This document shows positions 36,731-47,400 of a stretch of DNA of 64,000 nt, piece after piece. The notes beneath the pieces are model-generated. The model did no database searches. It was not told the origin of the DNA and saw only the letters and a list, made by a program, of their open reading frames with translations. A program made the translations under genes and the position numbers. This DNA comes from Thiothrix unzii (GTDB taxonomy: Bacteria > Pseudomonadota > Gammaproteobacteria > Thiotrichales > Thiotrichaceae): positions 1,860,001 through 1,924,000 of the forward strand of contig NZ_CP072793.1 of assembly GCF_017901175.1 (NCBI RefSeq). The letters are read 5' to 3'. How positions within the stretch are numbered: the stretch's first letter is position 1; every line of letters starts with the position of its first letter.

Positions 36731-38104
36731 TTAATTCATCAACCGCATGAAATCGTTATACAAAGCAAGCACCATCAAACAACCGATGAGTGCCATTCCT
36801 ATCCGAAAGCCAACGGCTTCCACTTCTGCTGAAACTGGACTACCTTTCACCAGCTCAATCAGGTAATACATCAAATGTCCGCCATCCAACATCGGCACGG
36901 GCAACAGATTCAACACACCCAGACTAATGCTTACAATTGCCAAGAATCCTAAAAACGCTCCTAAACCAATCGAAGCACTCGCGCCTGCAAACTGTGCAAT
37001 CGTTACCGGGCCACTGACATTCTTCAAGGCCACTTCGCCCGTGAGCATACGCCCCATCAGTTTCAATGTCACGACAGACATCTGCTTGGTTTTTACCACA
37101 CCGCGCCACAATGCTTCAAACACCCCGTAACGCTGGGTAAAGGCCAATTCTGCGCGTGCCGCATCGGTCATGTAAGCACCCACATTCGCACCAAGACTAC
37201 CCACGGTTTTACCATCAAGCTCTTTGGATTGCGGAGTCACATTGATGCTCACGTCATTATCACCACGCCGGATTTGTAAACTCAGCGTTTGTCCCGCGTG
37301 TTTTTGAATGATTTGAATAAACTCATGAACGCTTTGCGGTGAAGTACCCGCCACTGACAATACCTTATCGCCCGCTTGCAAACCTGCTTGCTCAGCAGCG
37401 GAGCCTGCCAATACACCACTGATGCCAGTACCGCGCGTCCACAATGACAAACCCGCTTTATTCAGAAAGTCAGATTCGTCTTTGAACATGGGCTTATCCC
37501 CCAAATCCAGTACCCGTTGCGCATTATTGCCATCACGAGTGGTAACGCTGACTTCAAGACGCGGAGATTTAAGGTAATCTTCCACCAATAACATGTGCAG
37601 ATCATCCCACGATGCCACCGGTTCGCCATTAATGGCGGTCAAGGTGTCGCCCGTTTGAAAGCCTGCAATCGACGCTGGTGTGTCTGCACGCACTTCCACC
37701 ACCGGGCGAAATGTATCCACACCCAGTACAAAAGTCAGCGCGTAAACCGCAATCGCTAACAGAAAATTGGCCAACGGTCCGGCAAACACAATCGCGGCAC
37801 GCTTCCACAATACCTGACGATTAAAGGCACGCGGCAATTCATGTTCTGGGATTTCACAACCGGCTTCGCATTCGCGCTCGTCCAGCATTTTCACGTAACC
37901 GCCTAATGGCAACGCAGCTACCACGTATTCCACCCGATCAGCGTCTTTTGACACCCGTTTCCACAGCGGTTTGCCAAAACCAATCGAAAAGCGCAATACT
38001 TTCACGCCTAAACGTCGTGCAACCCAGTAATGACCAAATTCGTGTACGGTAACTAAAATACCGATGGTGACAAGAAATGCGGGAATAATAATAAGCAAGC
38101 TCAT
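36731..38104 (-). CDS. rseP: Site-2 protease RseP
   Basis: The protein has 457 residues. The first membrane helix carries the zinc motif VHEFGHYW (HExxH), the last part NLLPVPMLDGGHLMYYLIE supplies the LDG motif, and two periplasmic PDZ domains lie between (about 120-200 and 215-300, AGLQAGDKVLSVAGTSP). RseP cuts RseA within the membrane to release sigma-E, and its target pathway (BAM, Skp) is encoded next to it. Confidence 0.97.
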   Translation of the reverse strand: MSLLIIIPAFLVTIGILVTVHEFGHYWVARRLGVKVLRFSIGFGKPLWKRVSKDADRVEYVVAALPLGGYVKMLDERECEAGCEIPEHELPRAFNRQVLWKRAAIVFAGPLANFLLAIAVYALTFVLGVDTFRPVVEVRADTPASIAGFQTGDTLTAINGEPVASWDDLHMLLVEDYLKSPRLEVSVTTRDGNNAQRVLDLGDKPMFKDESDFLNKAGLSLWTRGTGISGVLAGSAAEQAGLQAGDKVLSVAGTSPQSVHEFIQIIQKHAGQTLSLQIRRGDNDVSINVTPQSKELDGKTVGSLGANVGAYMTDAARAELAFTQRYGVFEALWRGVVKTKQMSVVTLKLMGRMLTGEVALKNVSGPVTIAQFAGASASIGLGAFLGFLAIVSISLGVLNLLPVPMLDGGHLMYYLIELVKGSPVSAEVEAVGFRIGMALIGCLMVLALYNDFMRLMN

Positions 38105-38107
38105 GGT

Positions 38108-39295
38108 TTAATGCATTTTCTTATTTTTGATGAACGATAGTGAATGGCGGCGGCTTTCCCCATCCTGAACAATAATATCTTCAACATTCATGGGTGTACC
38201 CTCGCTCGCCATTTGCATTACCTGTTTCACGATATGTGGAATAGCGGTAAAAGCAATTTCCCGATTTAGAAATGCTTTAACGGCTTCTTCATTCGCGGCA
38301 TTTAACGCAATGGTCGCGTAACCACCGCGCGTATGTGCCTCATACGCCAACGCCAGACACGGAAAACGTTCGGTATCCGGCTGTTCAAAATCCAAACGCG
38401 CCGTGGCAAATAAATCCAACGGAGCCACCCCGGATACCAACCGTTCCGGCCATCCCAAGCCGTAAGCAATCGGAGTACGCATATCCGGGTTGCCTAACTG
38501 CGCCAGGACAGAACCATCATTATAGGACACCATTGAGTGAATGGTACTTTGCGGATGCACAACGACTTGCACACGTTCCGCTGGAAGATCAAATAACCAA
38601 CAGGCTTCAATCACTTCCAAGCCTTTATTCATCAAGGTGGCGGAATCCACAGAAATCTTTTGCCCCATCGACCAGTTGGGGTGCGCCACCGCTTGTTCAG
38701 GAGTGATGTGCGCCAAAGCCTCTTGTGACCAAGTGCGGAACGGGCCGCCGGAAGCCGTCAATAAAATCTTTTCCACGCCGTCTTTGCCGTCACGCGGCAG
38801 ACACTGAAACACTGCATTGTGTTCACTGTCGATGGGCAATAATACGGCTGAATGTTCGCGCACTGCGTCCATGAACAATTGCCCGGACATAACCAACGAT
38901 TCTTTATTCGCCAGCAATACCCGCTTACCGGCACGAGCGGCGGCTAAACTGGGCAATAAACCCGCCGCACCCACAATCGCTGCCATCACATAATCGGTTT
39001 GTGGATGACTCGCTACCATGCTCAAGGCATCGACACCGGCTAATACTTCGGTTTCACTGCCCGCATCACGCAACGCACTTGCCAGCAATTCCGCTGCACG
39101 AGGTTCAACCATGACGGCATAGCGCGGACGAAACTGCAAACATTGCGCCAATAACCGCTCAACGTGGGTGTGCGCAGTCAAGGCAAATACATGAAAACGC
39201 TCAGGATGACGCGCCAATACGTCAAGGGTACTTACCCCAATACTGCCACTGGAACCGAGAACTGTAATGCCTTTAGATACCATCACCGACCTCAT
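38108..39295 (-). CDS. dxr: 1-deoxy-D-xylulose 5-phosphate reductoisomerase
   Basis: I start at ATG 39295, which overlaps the cdsA stop (ATGA), although in-frame ATGs nine bases upstream and twelve downstream are possible. The product is about 395 residues. The NADPH site [17 protein letters not shown] opens the protein, and [11 protein letters not shown] and [19 protein letters not shown] mark the catalytic domain. It makes MEP from DXP, the committed step of isoprenoid synthesis, which feeds UppS in the same operon. Confidence 0.97.
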   Translation of the reverse strand: MRSVMVSKGITVLGSSGSIGVSTLDVLARHPERFHVFALTAHTHVERLLAQCLQFRPRYAVMVEPRAAELLASALRDAGSETEVLAGVDALSMVASHPQTDYVMAAIVGAAGLLPSLAAARAGKRVLLANKESLVMSGQLFMDAVREHSAVLLPIDSEHNAVFQCLPRDGKDGVEKILLTASGGPFRTWSQEALAHITPEQAVAHPNWSMGQKISVDSATLMNKGLEVIEACWLFDLPAERVQVVVHPQSTIHSMVSYNDGSVLAQLGNPDMRTPIAYGLGWPERLVSGVAPLDLFATARLDFEQPDTERFPCLALAYEAHTRGGYATIALNAANEEAVKAFLNREIAFTAIPHIVKQVMQMASEGTPMNVEDIIVQDGESRRHSLSFIKNKKMH

Positions 39296-40095
39296 GCCAG
39301 CCACAATAAACCGAGTGCGAAAATCGGTGCGGCTGCCAATAGACTATCCACACGATCTAAAATACCGCCGTGTCCCGGTAAGATTTGACCGCTATCTTTG
39401 ACCCCTGCCTCACGTTTCAGCAAGCTCTCGAACAAATCACCAGCGACTGACATCAGCACCACAAACATCGACAAAATCATGAAATGAATCGACTTATCCG
39501 CAGGCACAGGCAACCACATCGTCGCCAGCGTTGCCCAAGCGGCCGTTACCACGACTGCGCCAGACATGCCTTCGCGGGTTTTACCCGGACTCAAATGCGG
39601 TGCAAGCTTTGTTACCCCCCACTTACGCCCGGTAAAATAAGCAGCAGTATCCGCAAGTGCCACTAACGTGATTAAATACAACACGTAGCGAGGATCCATT
39701 TGATGCAATTTAAACAGCGCGAACCACGCCGGTAACAGCACAAAAATCCCTAAAATGCGCATTACCAACGAATATTTTTTATACATACCTGCGTTTTTGG
39801 GGTAAATCCATAACGCCAGCAAGACCGCCGTCCAAATCGGTACACTTACCCACAACACCGACATCGTAGGCAAGGGTAAAAACACCAAAGGCACGGAAGC
39901 CATCAGAATCATCAACGTGCCCATCATGCGTTTTTCAGGCAGATAACAGCCGGTCAAACCCGCCCATTCCCACGCGCCCAAACCCACGATAAACATCATC
40001 GAAAACAAGGCAAACAGCGGAGTCGGTAAAAAAATCACCCCCGCGAATACTAAGGTGATGAGCACCAGTCCAGTCATAATCCGTTGCTTAAGCAT
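39292..40095 (-). CDS. cdsA: Phosphatidate cytidylyltransferase CdsA
   Basis: The protein has 267 residues with about eight hydrophobic helices. The C-terminal signature of CDP-DAG synthases is present ([20 protein letters not shown], then [18 protein letters not shown]). It forms CDP-diacylglycerol, the precursor of all membrane phospholipids. It overlaps uppS by 8 bp. Confidence 0.97.
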   Translation of the reverse strand: MLKQRIMTGLVLITLVFAGVIFLPTPLFALFSMMFIVGLGAWEWAGLTGCYLPEKRMMGTLMILMASVPLVFLPLPTMSVLWVSVPIWTAVLLALWIYPKNAGMYKKYSLVMRILGIFVLLPAWFALFKLHQMDPRYVLYLITLVALADTAAYFTGRKWGVTKLAPHLSPGKTREGMSGAVVVTAAWATLATMWLPVPADKSIHFMILSMFVVLMSVAGDLFESLLKREAGVKDSGQILPGHGGILDRVDSLLAAAPIFALGLLWLA

Positions 40096-40816
40096 TCTTC
40101 ACTCCTGATACCTGATCACCTGTCATTCCGAAACGTCGCTGACGACTGGCAAAATCTGCAAAAGCCGCCTGCAAACTCGCCGCATCAAACTCTGGCCACA
40201 ATGTGTCCGTAAAATACAGTTCCGCATACGCTAATTGCCACATCAGGAAATTACTGATGCGACGTTCGCCACCCGTGCGAATAAACAAATCCGGCTCGGG
40301 TGCGTCACCCGTTGATAATGCTGCCGTAAACCTTGTTTCGTCTATTTCCGCGACGCTTAACTCGCCTTGCAATACCTGCGTGGCCAAGGTCTGCGCCGCT
40401 TGTAAAATATCCCAACGCCCGCCGTAATTCGCCGCAATTAACAACTGCATCCCGTCACAGTTTGCGGTTAAGGCTTCCACTTGAGTGATTTTGGTGCGTA
40501 ATTCACTGGAAAACGCGCTACGGTCGCCGATAAAACGCATCCGTACATTATGCCGTTGTAACGCAGCGGCCTCACGTTCCAATGCCGAAATGAACAACGA
40601 CATTAAGCCGCTCACTTCCTCTTCCGGGCGTTTCCAGTTTTCACTGCTAAAAGCAAACAGTGTCAAGCAACCCACACCTGCATCACTGCAAGCGCGGATC
40701 ACCTTGCGGGCTGCTTCGACACCCCGATGATGTCCCATAAGCCGGGGCAGGAACCGCGCTTTTGCCCAACGCCCATTCCCATCCATGACAATGGCAACAT
40801 GCCGGGGAATCGTCAT
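40088..40816 (-). CDS. uppS: Undecaprenyl diphosphate synthase
   Basis: The protein has 242 residues of the cis-prenyltransferase type: HVAIVMDGNGRWAK with the catalytic Asp12, GHHRGVEAARKVIRAC and the C-terminal DLFIRTGGERRISNFLMWQ. It makes the C55 carrier lipid precursor for peptidoglycan and O-antigen. It abuts frr by one base. Confidence 0.97.
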   Translation of the reverse strand: MTIPRHVAIVMDGNGRWAKARFLPRLMGHHRGVEAARKVIRACSDAGVGCLTLFAFSSENWKRPEEEVSGLMSLFISALEREAAALQRHNVRMRFIGDRSAFSSELRTKITQVEALTANCDGMQLLIAANYGGRWDILQAAQTLATQVLQGELSVAEIDETRFTAALSTGDAPEPDLFIRTGGERRISNFLMWQLAYAELYFTDTLWPEFDAASLQAAFADFASRQRRFGMTGDQVSGVKNA

Positions 40817-41373
40817 TAGACCTCCATCAATTCTTTTTCTTTCTTTTCCATCACGACTTCCACTTCCTTAATGTAGTGGTCAGTCAGTTTTTGAATGTCA
40901 TCGGTAGCGCGACGCTCTTCATCTTCAGAAATTTCTTTCTCTTTCAGCAAGGCTTTGAAATCTGAATTCGCATCGCGACGAATATTACGCACCGCTACCC
41001 GCGCACCTTCGGCTTCACCTTTCACCAGCTTCACCAAATCGCGGCGACGCTCTTCAGTCAACGCCGGTAATGGCACCCGAATCGCATTGCCGTCATTCGC
41101 CGGGTTCAAACCCAGGTTAGAAGTCAAAATCGCCTTCTCAATTTTGGCTGCCATTGGCTTTTCCCACGGAACCACTTTCAGGGTACGTGCGTCTTCGGTG
41201 CTCACGTTAGCCACTTGGCTCAACGGTACTTCAGAACCGTAATAATCAACCATTACCTGATCCAACAGACTCGGATGCGCACGTCCGGTACGAATCTTCG
41301 TCAAATCATTTTTCAGTGCATCGATGCTTTTCTGCATCCGTTGTTCTGCATCTTTCTTGATGTCCGCAATCAT
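40816..41373 (-). CDS. frr: Ribosome recycling factor
   Basis: I start it at ATG 41373 ([20 protein letters not shown]), as in the family. The open frame continues 28 codons further back into pyrH, but that stretch is not RRF-like. About 185 residues form a three-helix bundle plus a small beta domain ([20 protein letters not shown]). It splits post-termination ribosomes together with EF-G. Confidence 0.97.
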   Translation of the reverse strand: MIADIKKDAEQRMQKSIDALKNDLTKIRTGRAHPSLLDQVMVDYYGSEVPLSQVANVSTEDARTLKVVPWEKPMAAKIEKAILTSNLGLNPANDGNAIRVPLPALTEERRRDLVKLVKGEAEGARVAVRNIRRDANSDFKALLKEKEISEDEERRATDDIQKLTDHYIKEVEVVMEKKEKELMEV

Positions 41374-41377
41374 CACT

Positions 41378-42112
41378 TCAAACCTCAACCAAAGTACCAA
41401 CAGACTCGCCACGTACAATTGCAGCAAGTGCCCCCGGTGCGAACATATCAAACACACCTAAGGGAAGTTTATTATCACGGCACATGACCATTGCCGTTAA
41501 GTCCATTACCCCCAACTGACGTTGAATGGCATCACTGAAGGATAACCGATCAAAACGTTTCGCCGCAGGATTTTTTTTCGGATCAGCATCGTAAATGCCG
41601 TCCACTTTCGTCGCTTTTAGCAACAAATCACATTGCAATTCCACCGCACGTAAACTCGCCGCCGTGTCAGTGGTGAAAAACGGATTGCCAGTGCCTGCTG
41701 CGCAAATCACCACATTGCCGCTTTCCAAATAACGTCGTGCTTGGTGTGCGGCGTAACGCTCACCGATTTGGTCGATACCCAACGCCGTCATAATCCGGCA
41801 TTGACCACCTAACTTTTCGATAGCGTCTTGCATTGCCAGCGAGTTCATCACCGTTGCTAACATGCCCATTTGATCGCCGCGCACCCGATCCATGCCTTTT
41901 TCAGCCAGACCTGCGCCACGGAACAAATTACCACCGCCAATCACTACCGCCACTTGCACGCCGGATTGCTGCACTTCCAAAGCTTCGGCGGCAACACGAA
42001 ACAAAATTTCAGGGTCAATGCCCGAATCTTGATTGCCCAACAAAGCTTCACCGCTAAGTTTCAGCAGAATACGGCGAAAACGAGGTTCAGAATGAGAGGG
42101 TGTAGCTGACAT
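41378..42112 (-). CDS. pyrH: UMP kinase
   Basis: I start it at ATG 42112 ([20 protein letters not shown]), with a further in-frame ATG at 42172 that adds 20 residues of no family character. It has about 244 residues of the amino-acid-kinase fold: [22 protein letters not shown] and the C-terminal [13 protein letters not shown]. It phosphorylates UMP to UDP. In many gammaproteobacteria rpsB-tsf precede pyrH. Here a YqiA-like esterase and hrcA do. Confidence 0.97.
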   Translation of the reverse strand: MSATPSHSEPRFRRILLKLSGEALLGNQDSGIDPEILFRVAAEALEVQQSGVQVAVVIGGGNLFRGAGLAEKGMDRVRGDQMGMLATVMNSLAMQDAIEKLGGQCRIMTALGIDQIGERYAAHQARRYLESGNVVICAAGTGNPFFTTDTAASLRAVELQCDLLLKATKVDGIYDADPKKNPAAKRFDRLSFSDAIQRQLGVMDLTAMVMCRDNKLPLGVFDMFAPGALAAIVRGESVGTLVEV

Positions 42113-42193
42113 AGATTGGCCTGCGCTGGTTAATGTGGGTGCATTTATACAGGTGATAGCCAGACGGGGCAAGCCGGATAATAAGACCGTTAC

Positions 42194-42751
42194 CTAAAAC
42201 CGATCCACCAATTCCAACAGATCCTGAAAACGGCTGAAGCTGTGATCACCGCCCTGAAACACCGCCTGATGCGCCTGTCGGTAATAGTGCGCGGCTACCT
42301 GCCAATCCAGCACTTCATCACCGGTTTCCAGCAATACCAACAAGTTTTTGGGGAATGTCGGGGTAAATTGTTCCAACGCACTCAACGCATCCAGATGCGC
42401 GGTGGTAAACAGGTAAGTGCTGGCATCGTGCCAGTTTGTTTGCATTTTCCCCACTAACGGGCGTAATAACAGGCTCGGATGCACTGCCGGATTCAGCAGC
42501 ACCGCTTTGAGTTGATAGCGGCTCACCAAATACGTGGCGTAAAAACCACCCAAGGAACTCCCGATCAATTTCGGTGGAGTCGGCGCGGTTTCGATCACGC
42601 GCGACAACAATGCGATGGCTTGGGCGGGATCATGCGGTAACGCCGGAGCCACCCATTCCGCTTCACGCCCTTGTGCGACTAACCACTCGCGTAATTGTTG
42701 GGCTTTGCTCGATAATGGCGAGGAATTAAAACCGTGAATGTATAGCATCAT
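42194..42751 (-). CDS. YqiA/YcfP-family alpha/beta-fold esterase
   Basis: The protein has 185 residues. It starts MLYIHGFNSSPLSSKAQQL, and the nucleophile elbow GSSLGGFYATYL, an acidic residue in LLETGDEVLDW and a late His in QGGDHSFSRF complete the catalytic triad typical of YqiA. Activity is on short acyl esters in vitro and the natural substrate is unknown. It overlaps hrcA by 4 bp. Confidence 0.9.
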   Translation of the reverse strand: MMLYIHGFNSSPLSSKAQQLREWLVAQGREAEWVAPALPHDPAQAIALLSRVIETAPTPPKLIGSSLGGFYATYLVSRYQLKAVLLNPAVHPSLLLRPLVGKMQTNWHDASTYLFTTAHLDALSALEQFTPTFPKNLLVLLETGDEVLDWQVAAHYYRQAHQAVFQGGDHSFSRFQDLLELVDRF

Positions 42752-43806
42752 TGGCGGGACTTCAGGGCAACACTTAATAAACGAGCGGTTAAATCCACCA
42801 CAGGAATGACGCGCTCATAGGCCATGCGTTTGGGGCCGATCACCCCAAGCACACCCAAATGTTCGCCGTCGACTTCATAGGGCGCGGTGACAACGCTGCA
42901 ATCGTCGAATACCGTTTGCCCAGATTCGCGCCCGATAAAGATTTTCACCCCATCGGCTTGCAAGCACTTATCCAGCAAACTCAACACGTCGCGCTTGCGG
43001 GTAAAAGCAGCAAACAGTTCACGTAATTTGTGAATATCCGACAAATCATCGTAACCCATTAAATTGGTTTCACCAGCAATCACACAACCGCCGTCAAGGG
43101 TTTCACCGGGTTGTTCCGCCACGGCTTGTTCACCCAAGGCAATCGCGGAAAGCATCATGCGATTCATATCTTCGCGGTGCTGACGCATTTCTTCGAGTAG
43201 TGCGGTACGGGCTTGCGACAAATCTTTGCCGATTAAACGTTCATTGAGGAAATTCGCGGCTTGCTGCAATTCGGCGGAAGTAATGTCTTCGTCGAGTTGA
43301 ATAATACGATTTTGCACTTCGTTGCGGTTCATGACCAAAATCGCCAGCACTTGCCTTGCGGATAAGCTCAAAAATTCAATCTGGCGAATTGAGGATGCCT
43401 GACGCTTCGGCAAGGCAACAATTCCGGTTAACTGGGTAATGCCCGATAACAAACTAGAAGCCGATTGAATCAATGCATTAGGGTCACGTTCGGCTTTCAA
43501 TTGCCCTTGCAAAATATGAATCGACTGCTGCTCTAACGGGCGAACTGTCACCAGCGTATCCACAAACAAGCGATAACCCTGCGAAGTCGGAATGCGCCCT
43601 GCCGAGGTGTGCGGCGCACGGATGTAACCCATTTCTTCCAAATCCGCCATCACATTGCGGATAGTCGCGGCACTTAAATCCAGCCCACTACTACGCGCAA
43701 GGCTACGTGAACCCACCGGTTGCCCGTCGTGGATATAATTTTCGACCAGCACTTTTAAAATATGCCGGGCGCGTTCGTTTAATTCAGGGGGATTCGTCGC
43801 TGTCAT
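42748..43806 (-). CDS. hrcA: Heat-inducible transcription repressor HrcA
   Basis: The protein has 352 residues. The N-terminal winged helix (ERARHILKVLVENYIHDGQP, then VGSRSLARSSGLDLSAATIRN) is followed by a GAF-like core and inserted dimerisation segment. HrcA represses chaperone operons through CIRCE elements. No CIRCE inverted repeat is seen in the 104-bp gap to nadK, so self-control through CIRCE is not evident. grpE and dnaK are not in the window. Confidence 0.96.
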   Translation of the reverse strand: MTATNPPELNERARHILKVLVENYIHDGQPVGSRSLARSSGLDLSAATIRNVMADLEEMGYIRAPHTSAGRIPTSQGYRLFVDTLVTVRPLEQQSIHILQGQLKAERDPNALIQSASSLLSGITQLTGIVALPKRQASSIRQIEFLSLSARQVLAILVMNRNEVQNRIIQLDEDITSAELQQAANFLNERLIGKDLSQARTALLEEMRQHREDMNRMMLSAIALGEQAVAEQPGETLDGGCVIAGETNLMGYDDLSDIHKLRELFAAFTRKRDVLSLLDKCLQADGVKIFIGRESGQTVFDDCSVVTAPYEVDGEHLGVLGVIGPKRMAYERVIPVVDLTARLLSVALKSRQ

Positions 43807-43910
43807 GTGTCTGTTATAGGGTTAAATCGCCGCAGATACAAGCCCGTTAGTCTTGCAATTTCAGCCCAGCTTTGCCAGCCTTGCATCTTTACTAGCAACT
43901 ACTAAACATT

Positions 43911-44777
43911 ATGAGCTTGTTCTCCACCATTGGCCTGTTCACCAAACCTAACGACACCCGCGTTGATAAGACCTTGCAACAATTGCATGAAGACCTGAAT
44001 CAACAAGGGTTTCAGGTGCTTTGCGACCAAAATGCGGGGCTGATTTTGGGGCTGCCATCAATGGCAACAGGCGAGCTGGCAAGACGGATTGACCTCGCGA
44101 TTGTGGTCGGCGGTGACGGCACACTATTGGGTGCAGGACGCTTACTGGCGGCGTATAACGTGCCGATTATCGGCGTTAATTTAGGCCGCTTGGGTTTTCT
44201 GGTGGATGTTTCGCCGGATGAAATGCAAACCCAACTCGCCGCGATGCTCCAAGGGCAATACCAAGAAGAACAACGCCTGATGCTGCACGCCGAAGCCGAG
44301 CGCGATGGTGAATTACTAGGTAGCGGTGATGCCTTTAATGATGTGGTGCTGCACGTGCGCGGTGAAATTCGCATGATCGAATTTACCACTTGGGTTGACG
44401 GACATTTCGTCAATACCCAGCGGGCGGATGGGCTGATTATTACCACACCGACCGGCTCTACCGCTTACGCCTTGTCGAGTGGTGGGCCAATTATGCACCC
44501 GGCGTTGCAAGCCATTACCTTAGTGCCGATTTGCCCGCATACCCTGAGTGACCGCCCATTGGTATTGAACGGTCACAGCACTGTGGAAATCGAATTGTGT
44601 GAACAACGCGATATTCCCGCACGGGTATCGTTTGACGGGCATAATAACATCGCGCTGGAATCCGGTGATCGGGTGCGGATTCGCGCTCATTCGGAAAAAG
44701 TGCGTTTATTGCACCCACAAGGTTATGATTACTACCGTATTTTGCGTGAAAAACTGCACTGGGGAGTACAGCTTTAA
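43911..44777 (+). CDS. nadK: NAD kinase
   Basis: The protein has 288 residues with the GGDGTLLGAGR phosphate-binding motif (near residue 68) and NLGRLGFLVDV. The TPTGSTAYALSSGGPI loop is also intact. It makes NADP from NAD. It is divergent from hrcA and 3 bp from recN, a common gammaproteobacterial order. Confidence 0.97.
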   Translation: MSLFSTIGLFTKPNDTRVDKTLQQLHEDLNQQGFQVLCDQNAGLILGLPSMATGELARRIDLAIVVGGDGTLLGAGRLLAAYNVPIIGVNLGRLGFLVDVSPDEMQTQLAAMLQGQYQEEQRLMLHAEAERDGELLGSGDAFNDVVLHVRGEIRMIEFTTWVDGHFVNTQRADGLIITTPTGSTAYALSSGGPIMHPALQAITLVPICPHTLSDRPLVLNGHSTVEIELCEQRDIPARVSFDGHNNIALESGDRVRIRAHSEKVRLLHPQGYDYYRILREKLHWGVQL

Positions 44778-44780
44778 GCC

Positions 44781-46442
44781 ATGCTGACACATATCCATAT
44801 CCGCGATTTCGCCATTATTGAAACGCTTGATCTCGAATTACACGCGGGCATGACCGCACTCACCGGGGAAACTGGCGCGGGCAAATCCATTTTGCTGGAC
44901 GCTATCGGTTTGGTGTTAGGCGACAAAGCCGACAGCAATACGGTACGCCACGGAGCGGATAAAGCCGATCTCACCTTGAGCGTTGATATTACCCAAACAC
45001 CGTTTGCCCGCGACTGGCTGGAAACGCAAGGCATGGAACACGAGGATGACACTTGCATCCTACGGCGCGTAATTACCGCACAAGGTAAATCGCGTGCTTG
45101 GATCAACGGTTCCCCGGCAAACTTAACGCAATTACGCGAACTCGGCGAACAATTGGTGGACATTCACGGGCAACACGAACACCAGTCGCTGATGAAAAAA
45201 GACGCGCAACGTCACCTGTTGGACGGTTTTGCAGGCAACGACAACTTGCTGGAGCATACCCGCAATGCTTGGCAAGCTTGGAAGAAATTACACGAGCGCG
45301 TCACTGTTTTAAGCCAACAAAATCAGCAACATCAAGAGCGCGTGGAGTTACTGCGGTTTCAGGCACACGAGCTGGAAGCCCTCGCGTTACAAGCAGACGA
45401 ACCCGAACAATTGGATGAAGAGCTAAATCGCCTCGCCAATGCCGAACAATTACGTGCCACGGCTGAACAAGGTTACGCCCAGTTGTACGATAACGAACCG
45501 TCGTTGTACGCGATTTTGGGGCGGTTAATGCACGATTTAGCCCAGCAAGCACAACTCGATAACCGTTTAGAACCCCCGCTGGAACTGCTTACCAGTGCGC
45601 AAATTCAGGTGCAGGAAGCCTCGGTACAATTGCGCGATTACGCTGAAAGTCTCGATATTGACCCGGCACGCTTGCAAGCGGTGGAAAACCGGATTGCGGA
45701 TATTCGCAGTTTTGCACGTAAATACCGTACTGACCCGCGCTTGCTTCCTGAAAAATTACTGAGCATTCAAACCGAACTGGTGCAACTCGGCGGTGACGAT
45801 TACGACCTTGAAACCTTGGAAAAACAATGCCAAGCAGCAGCGGATCATTACCGTAAACAAGCCAGCAATCTGAGCAAAGCACGCATCAAGGCAGCGCAAC
45901 AGCTCTCCGCCGGAGTCACCAAAGCCATGCAACAATTGGGAATGCAAGGCGGACAATTCACCATTACGGTCAATAGTGAGACACAAACGGCATTTCAGGC
46001 CAGCGGCATGGATAGCATCGAATTCACCGTGAGTGCCAACCCCGGTCAACCGTTAAAATCGTTAATGAAAGTCGCCTCAGGCGGGGAACTATCGCGCATT
46101 AGTTTGGCGATTCAGATGATTGCAGCACAGAAAGTGACCCTGCCCGCACTGATTTTTGACGAAGTAGACACCGGCATCGGCGGCGGTATTGCGGAAGTGG
46201 TCGGCAAACAGTTACGCGCCCTCGGTACAAACCGCCAAGTGCTGTGCGTTACCCATTTACCGCAAGTGGCTTCGCAAGCGCATCAGCATTACAAAGTCAC
46301 CAAAATCAAAGGTAAACAACACACCAGCACGGGCATTGAACAATTAAGCCACGCGCTGCGTATTGAGGAAATTGCCCGCATGATTGGCGGTGTAGAAATT
46401 ACCCCCGCCACCCGTGCATTAGCCGAAGAAATGCTGGGTTAA
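44781..46442 (+). CDS. recN: DNA repair ATPase RecN
   Basis: The protein has 553 residues of the SMC-like type. Walker A GETGAGKSILLDAIG starts near residue 29, a long coiled coil covers about 155-370, and the ABC signature and Walker B are near the end (ASGGELSRISLAIQ, ALIFDEVDTGIGGG). RecN holds DNA ends together during double-strand-break repair and is SOS-induced in many bacteria. I see no clear LexA box in the 3-bp gap, so it probably depends on the nadK promoter or one inside nadK. Confidence 0.97.
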   Translation: MLTHIHIRDFAIIETLDLELHAGMTALTGETGAGKSILLDAIGLVLGDKADSNTVRHGADKADLTLSVDITQTPFARDWLETQGMEHEDDTCILRRVITAQGKSRAWINGSPANLTQLRELGEQLVDIHGQHEHQSLMKKDAQRHLLDGFAGNDNLLEHTRNAWQAWKKLHERVTVLSQQNQQHQERVELLRFQAHELEALALQADEPEQLDEELNRLANAEQLRATAEQGYAQLYDNEPSLYAILGRLMHDLAQQAQLDNRLEPPLELLTSAQIQVQEASVQLRDYAESLDIDPARLQAVENRIADIRSFARKYRTDPRLLPEKLLSIQTELVQLGGDDYDLETLEKQCQAAADHYRKQASNLSKARIKAAQQLSAGVTKAMQQLGMQGGQFTITVNSETQTAFQASGMDSIEFTVSANPGQPLKSLMKVASGGELSRISLAIQMIAAQKVTLPALIFDEVDTGIGGGIAEVVGKQLRALGTNRQVLCVTHLPQVASQAHQHYKVTKIKGKQHTSTGIEQLSHALRIEEIARMIGGVEITPATRALAEEMLG

Positions 46443-46447
46443 CCACT

Positions 46448-46783
46448 TTATTGCGGCTTACGCATCGGCAAAGCGCAAAACGTGGTGCATTGCTTATTGT
46501 CAGCCAACGTGGTTTCAACCGTTGCTGATGCAGGCGGCGCACTCACCAGAATCACCTTGCCGCTTGCTTCTGTTGGTTTCAGGGTTGCCGGAGTAGTACT
46601 CGCTGGGGCGACGGTTTGCGCCTCGTCAGGTTTCGGGCTACTGCTGGCAGCAAACGGGTTTAATTTTGACAAACCCGCTGCTGAACTGGAAGCCGCGTCG
46701 GATAACGTTGAACAGCCAGATAAAGCAACGCCGAGGCAAACCCAAACGGCGCACCAAGCTGGCACTTTGAAATAATGTTGCAT
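46448..46783 (-). CDS. Hypothetical small lipoprotein
   Basis: I start it at ATG 46783 (MQHYFKVPAWCAVWVCLGVA), giving 111 residues with lipobox LSGC and lipidated Cys24. The rest is rich in Ala, Ser, Thr and Pro, with two Cys near the end (KQCTTFCALP). No domain is recognised. It is convergent with recN, 5 bp away. Confidence 0.65.
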   Translation of the reverse strand: MQHYFKVPAWCAVWVCLGVALSGCSTLSDAASSSAAGLSKLNPFAASSSPKPDEAQTVAPASTTPATLKPTEASGKVILVSAPPASATVETTLADNKQCTTFCALPMRKPQ

Positions 46784-46914
46784 AAGAATGTTTCTCCTTG
46801 CCTCAATAACGGGCACTCATCGCCGTGCAAAATTTACACATACCGTTGAGTGTAGCAAAAAAGAAACACTTTGTTAGAAAAAATGCGTATTTACCACAAA
46901 AAGAATCGTGTCGG

Positions 46915-47388
46915 TTAAGCCGCCGGTTTGGTTTGATCCGGGCGCAACGGCGGGTCAAGCTCTTGCTCGGCAAGATCAATGTCCACTTGAACCCCGTCAA
47001 CATCATACAAAGGCAGCTCGTAATCGTTCCAGCCGCGCACCCCGGTTTTCATGGAATATACTTGCTGGAAGCCCATGAGTTGCAATGTTACCGCCGCCAG
47101 CGCGGTACGATTACCGGAACGGCACACCAATACCACGGGCTGATTGCGGGCTTGCACCAAAGCAGGCACGGTGTCGGAATACCCCCAGTCGGAAGCCGCT
47201 TCCAAAATCCCACGCGGCACATGCAAGGAGCCTTGAATGTGACCGCTGGCGAATTCATCCGCTTCACGAATATCCACAATCAACACATTCGGATCCGTTT
47301 GGCGCAAATCATCCACATCCCACGGCATTAATTCGCGGACGTGCGCCAGCGCATCTGCCACCAACGCGGCAAAAGTTTTTTCACTCAT
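46915..47388 (-). CDS. Rhodanese-like sulfurtransferase domain protein
   Basis: The protein has 157 residues with one rhodanese domain: VLIVDIREADEFASGHIQGS and active-site loop CRSGNR with the catalytic Cys. An N-terminal extension of about 35 residues and an acidic C-terminal tail flank it. Rhodaneses carry sulfane sulfur. The gene follows the two-component pair by 12 bp and may be in the same operon. Confidence 0.92.
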   Translation of the reverse strand: MSEKTFAALVADALAHVRELMPWDVDDLRQTDPNVLIVDIREADEFASGHIQGSLHVPRGILEAASDWGYSDTVPALVQARNQPVVLVCRSGNRTALAAVTLQLMGFQQVYSMKTGVRGWNDYELPLYDVDGVQVDIDLAEQELDPPLRPDQTKPAA

Positions 47389-47400
47389 GGATTTTTTACC

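Noticed and set aside
43807-43910. CIRCE element upstream of hrcA
   Set aside because: No TTAGCACTC / GAGTGCTAA inverted repeat is present in the gap.
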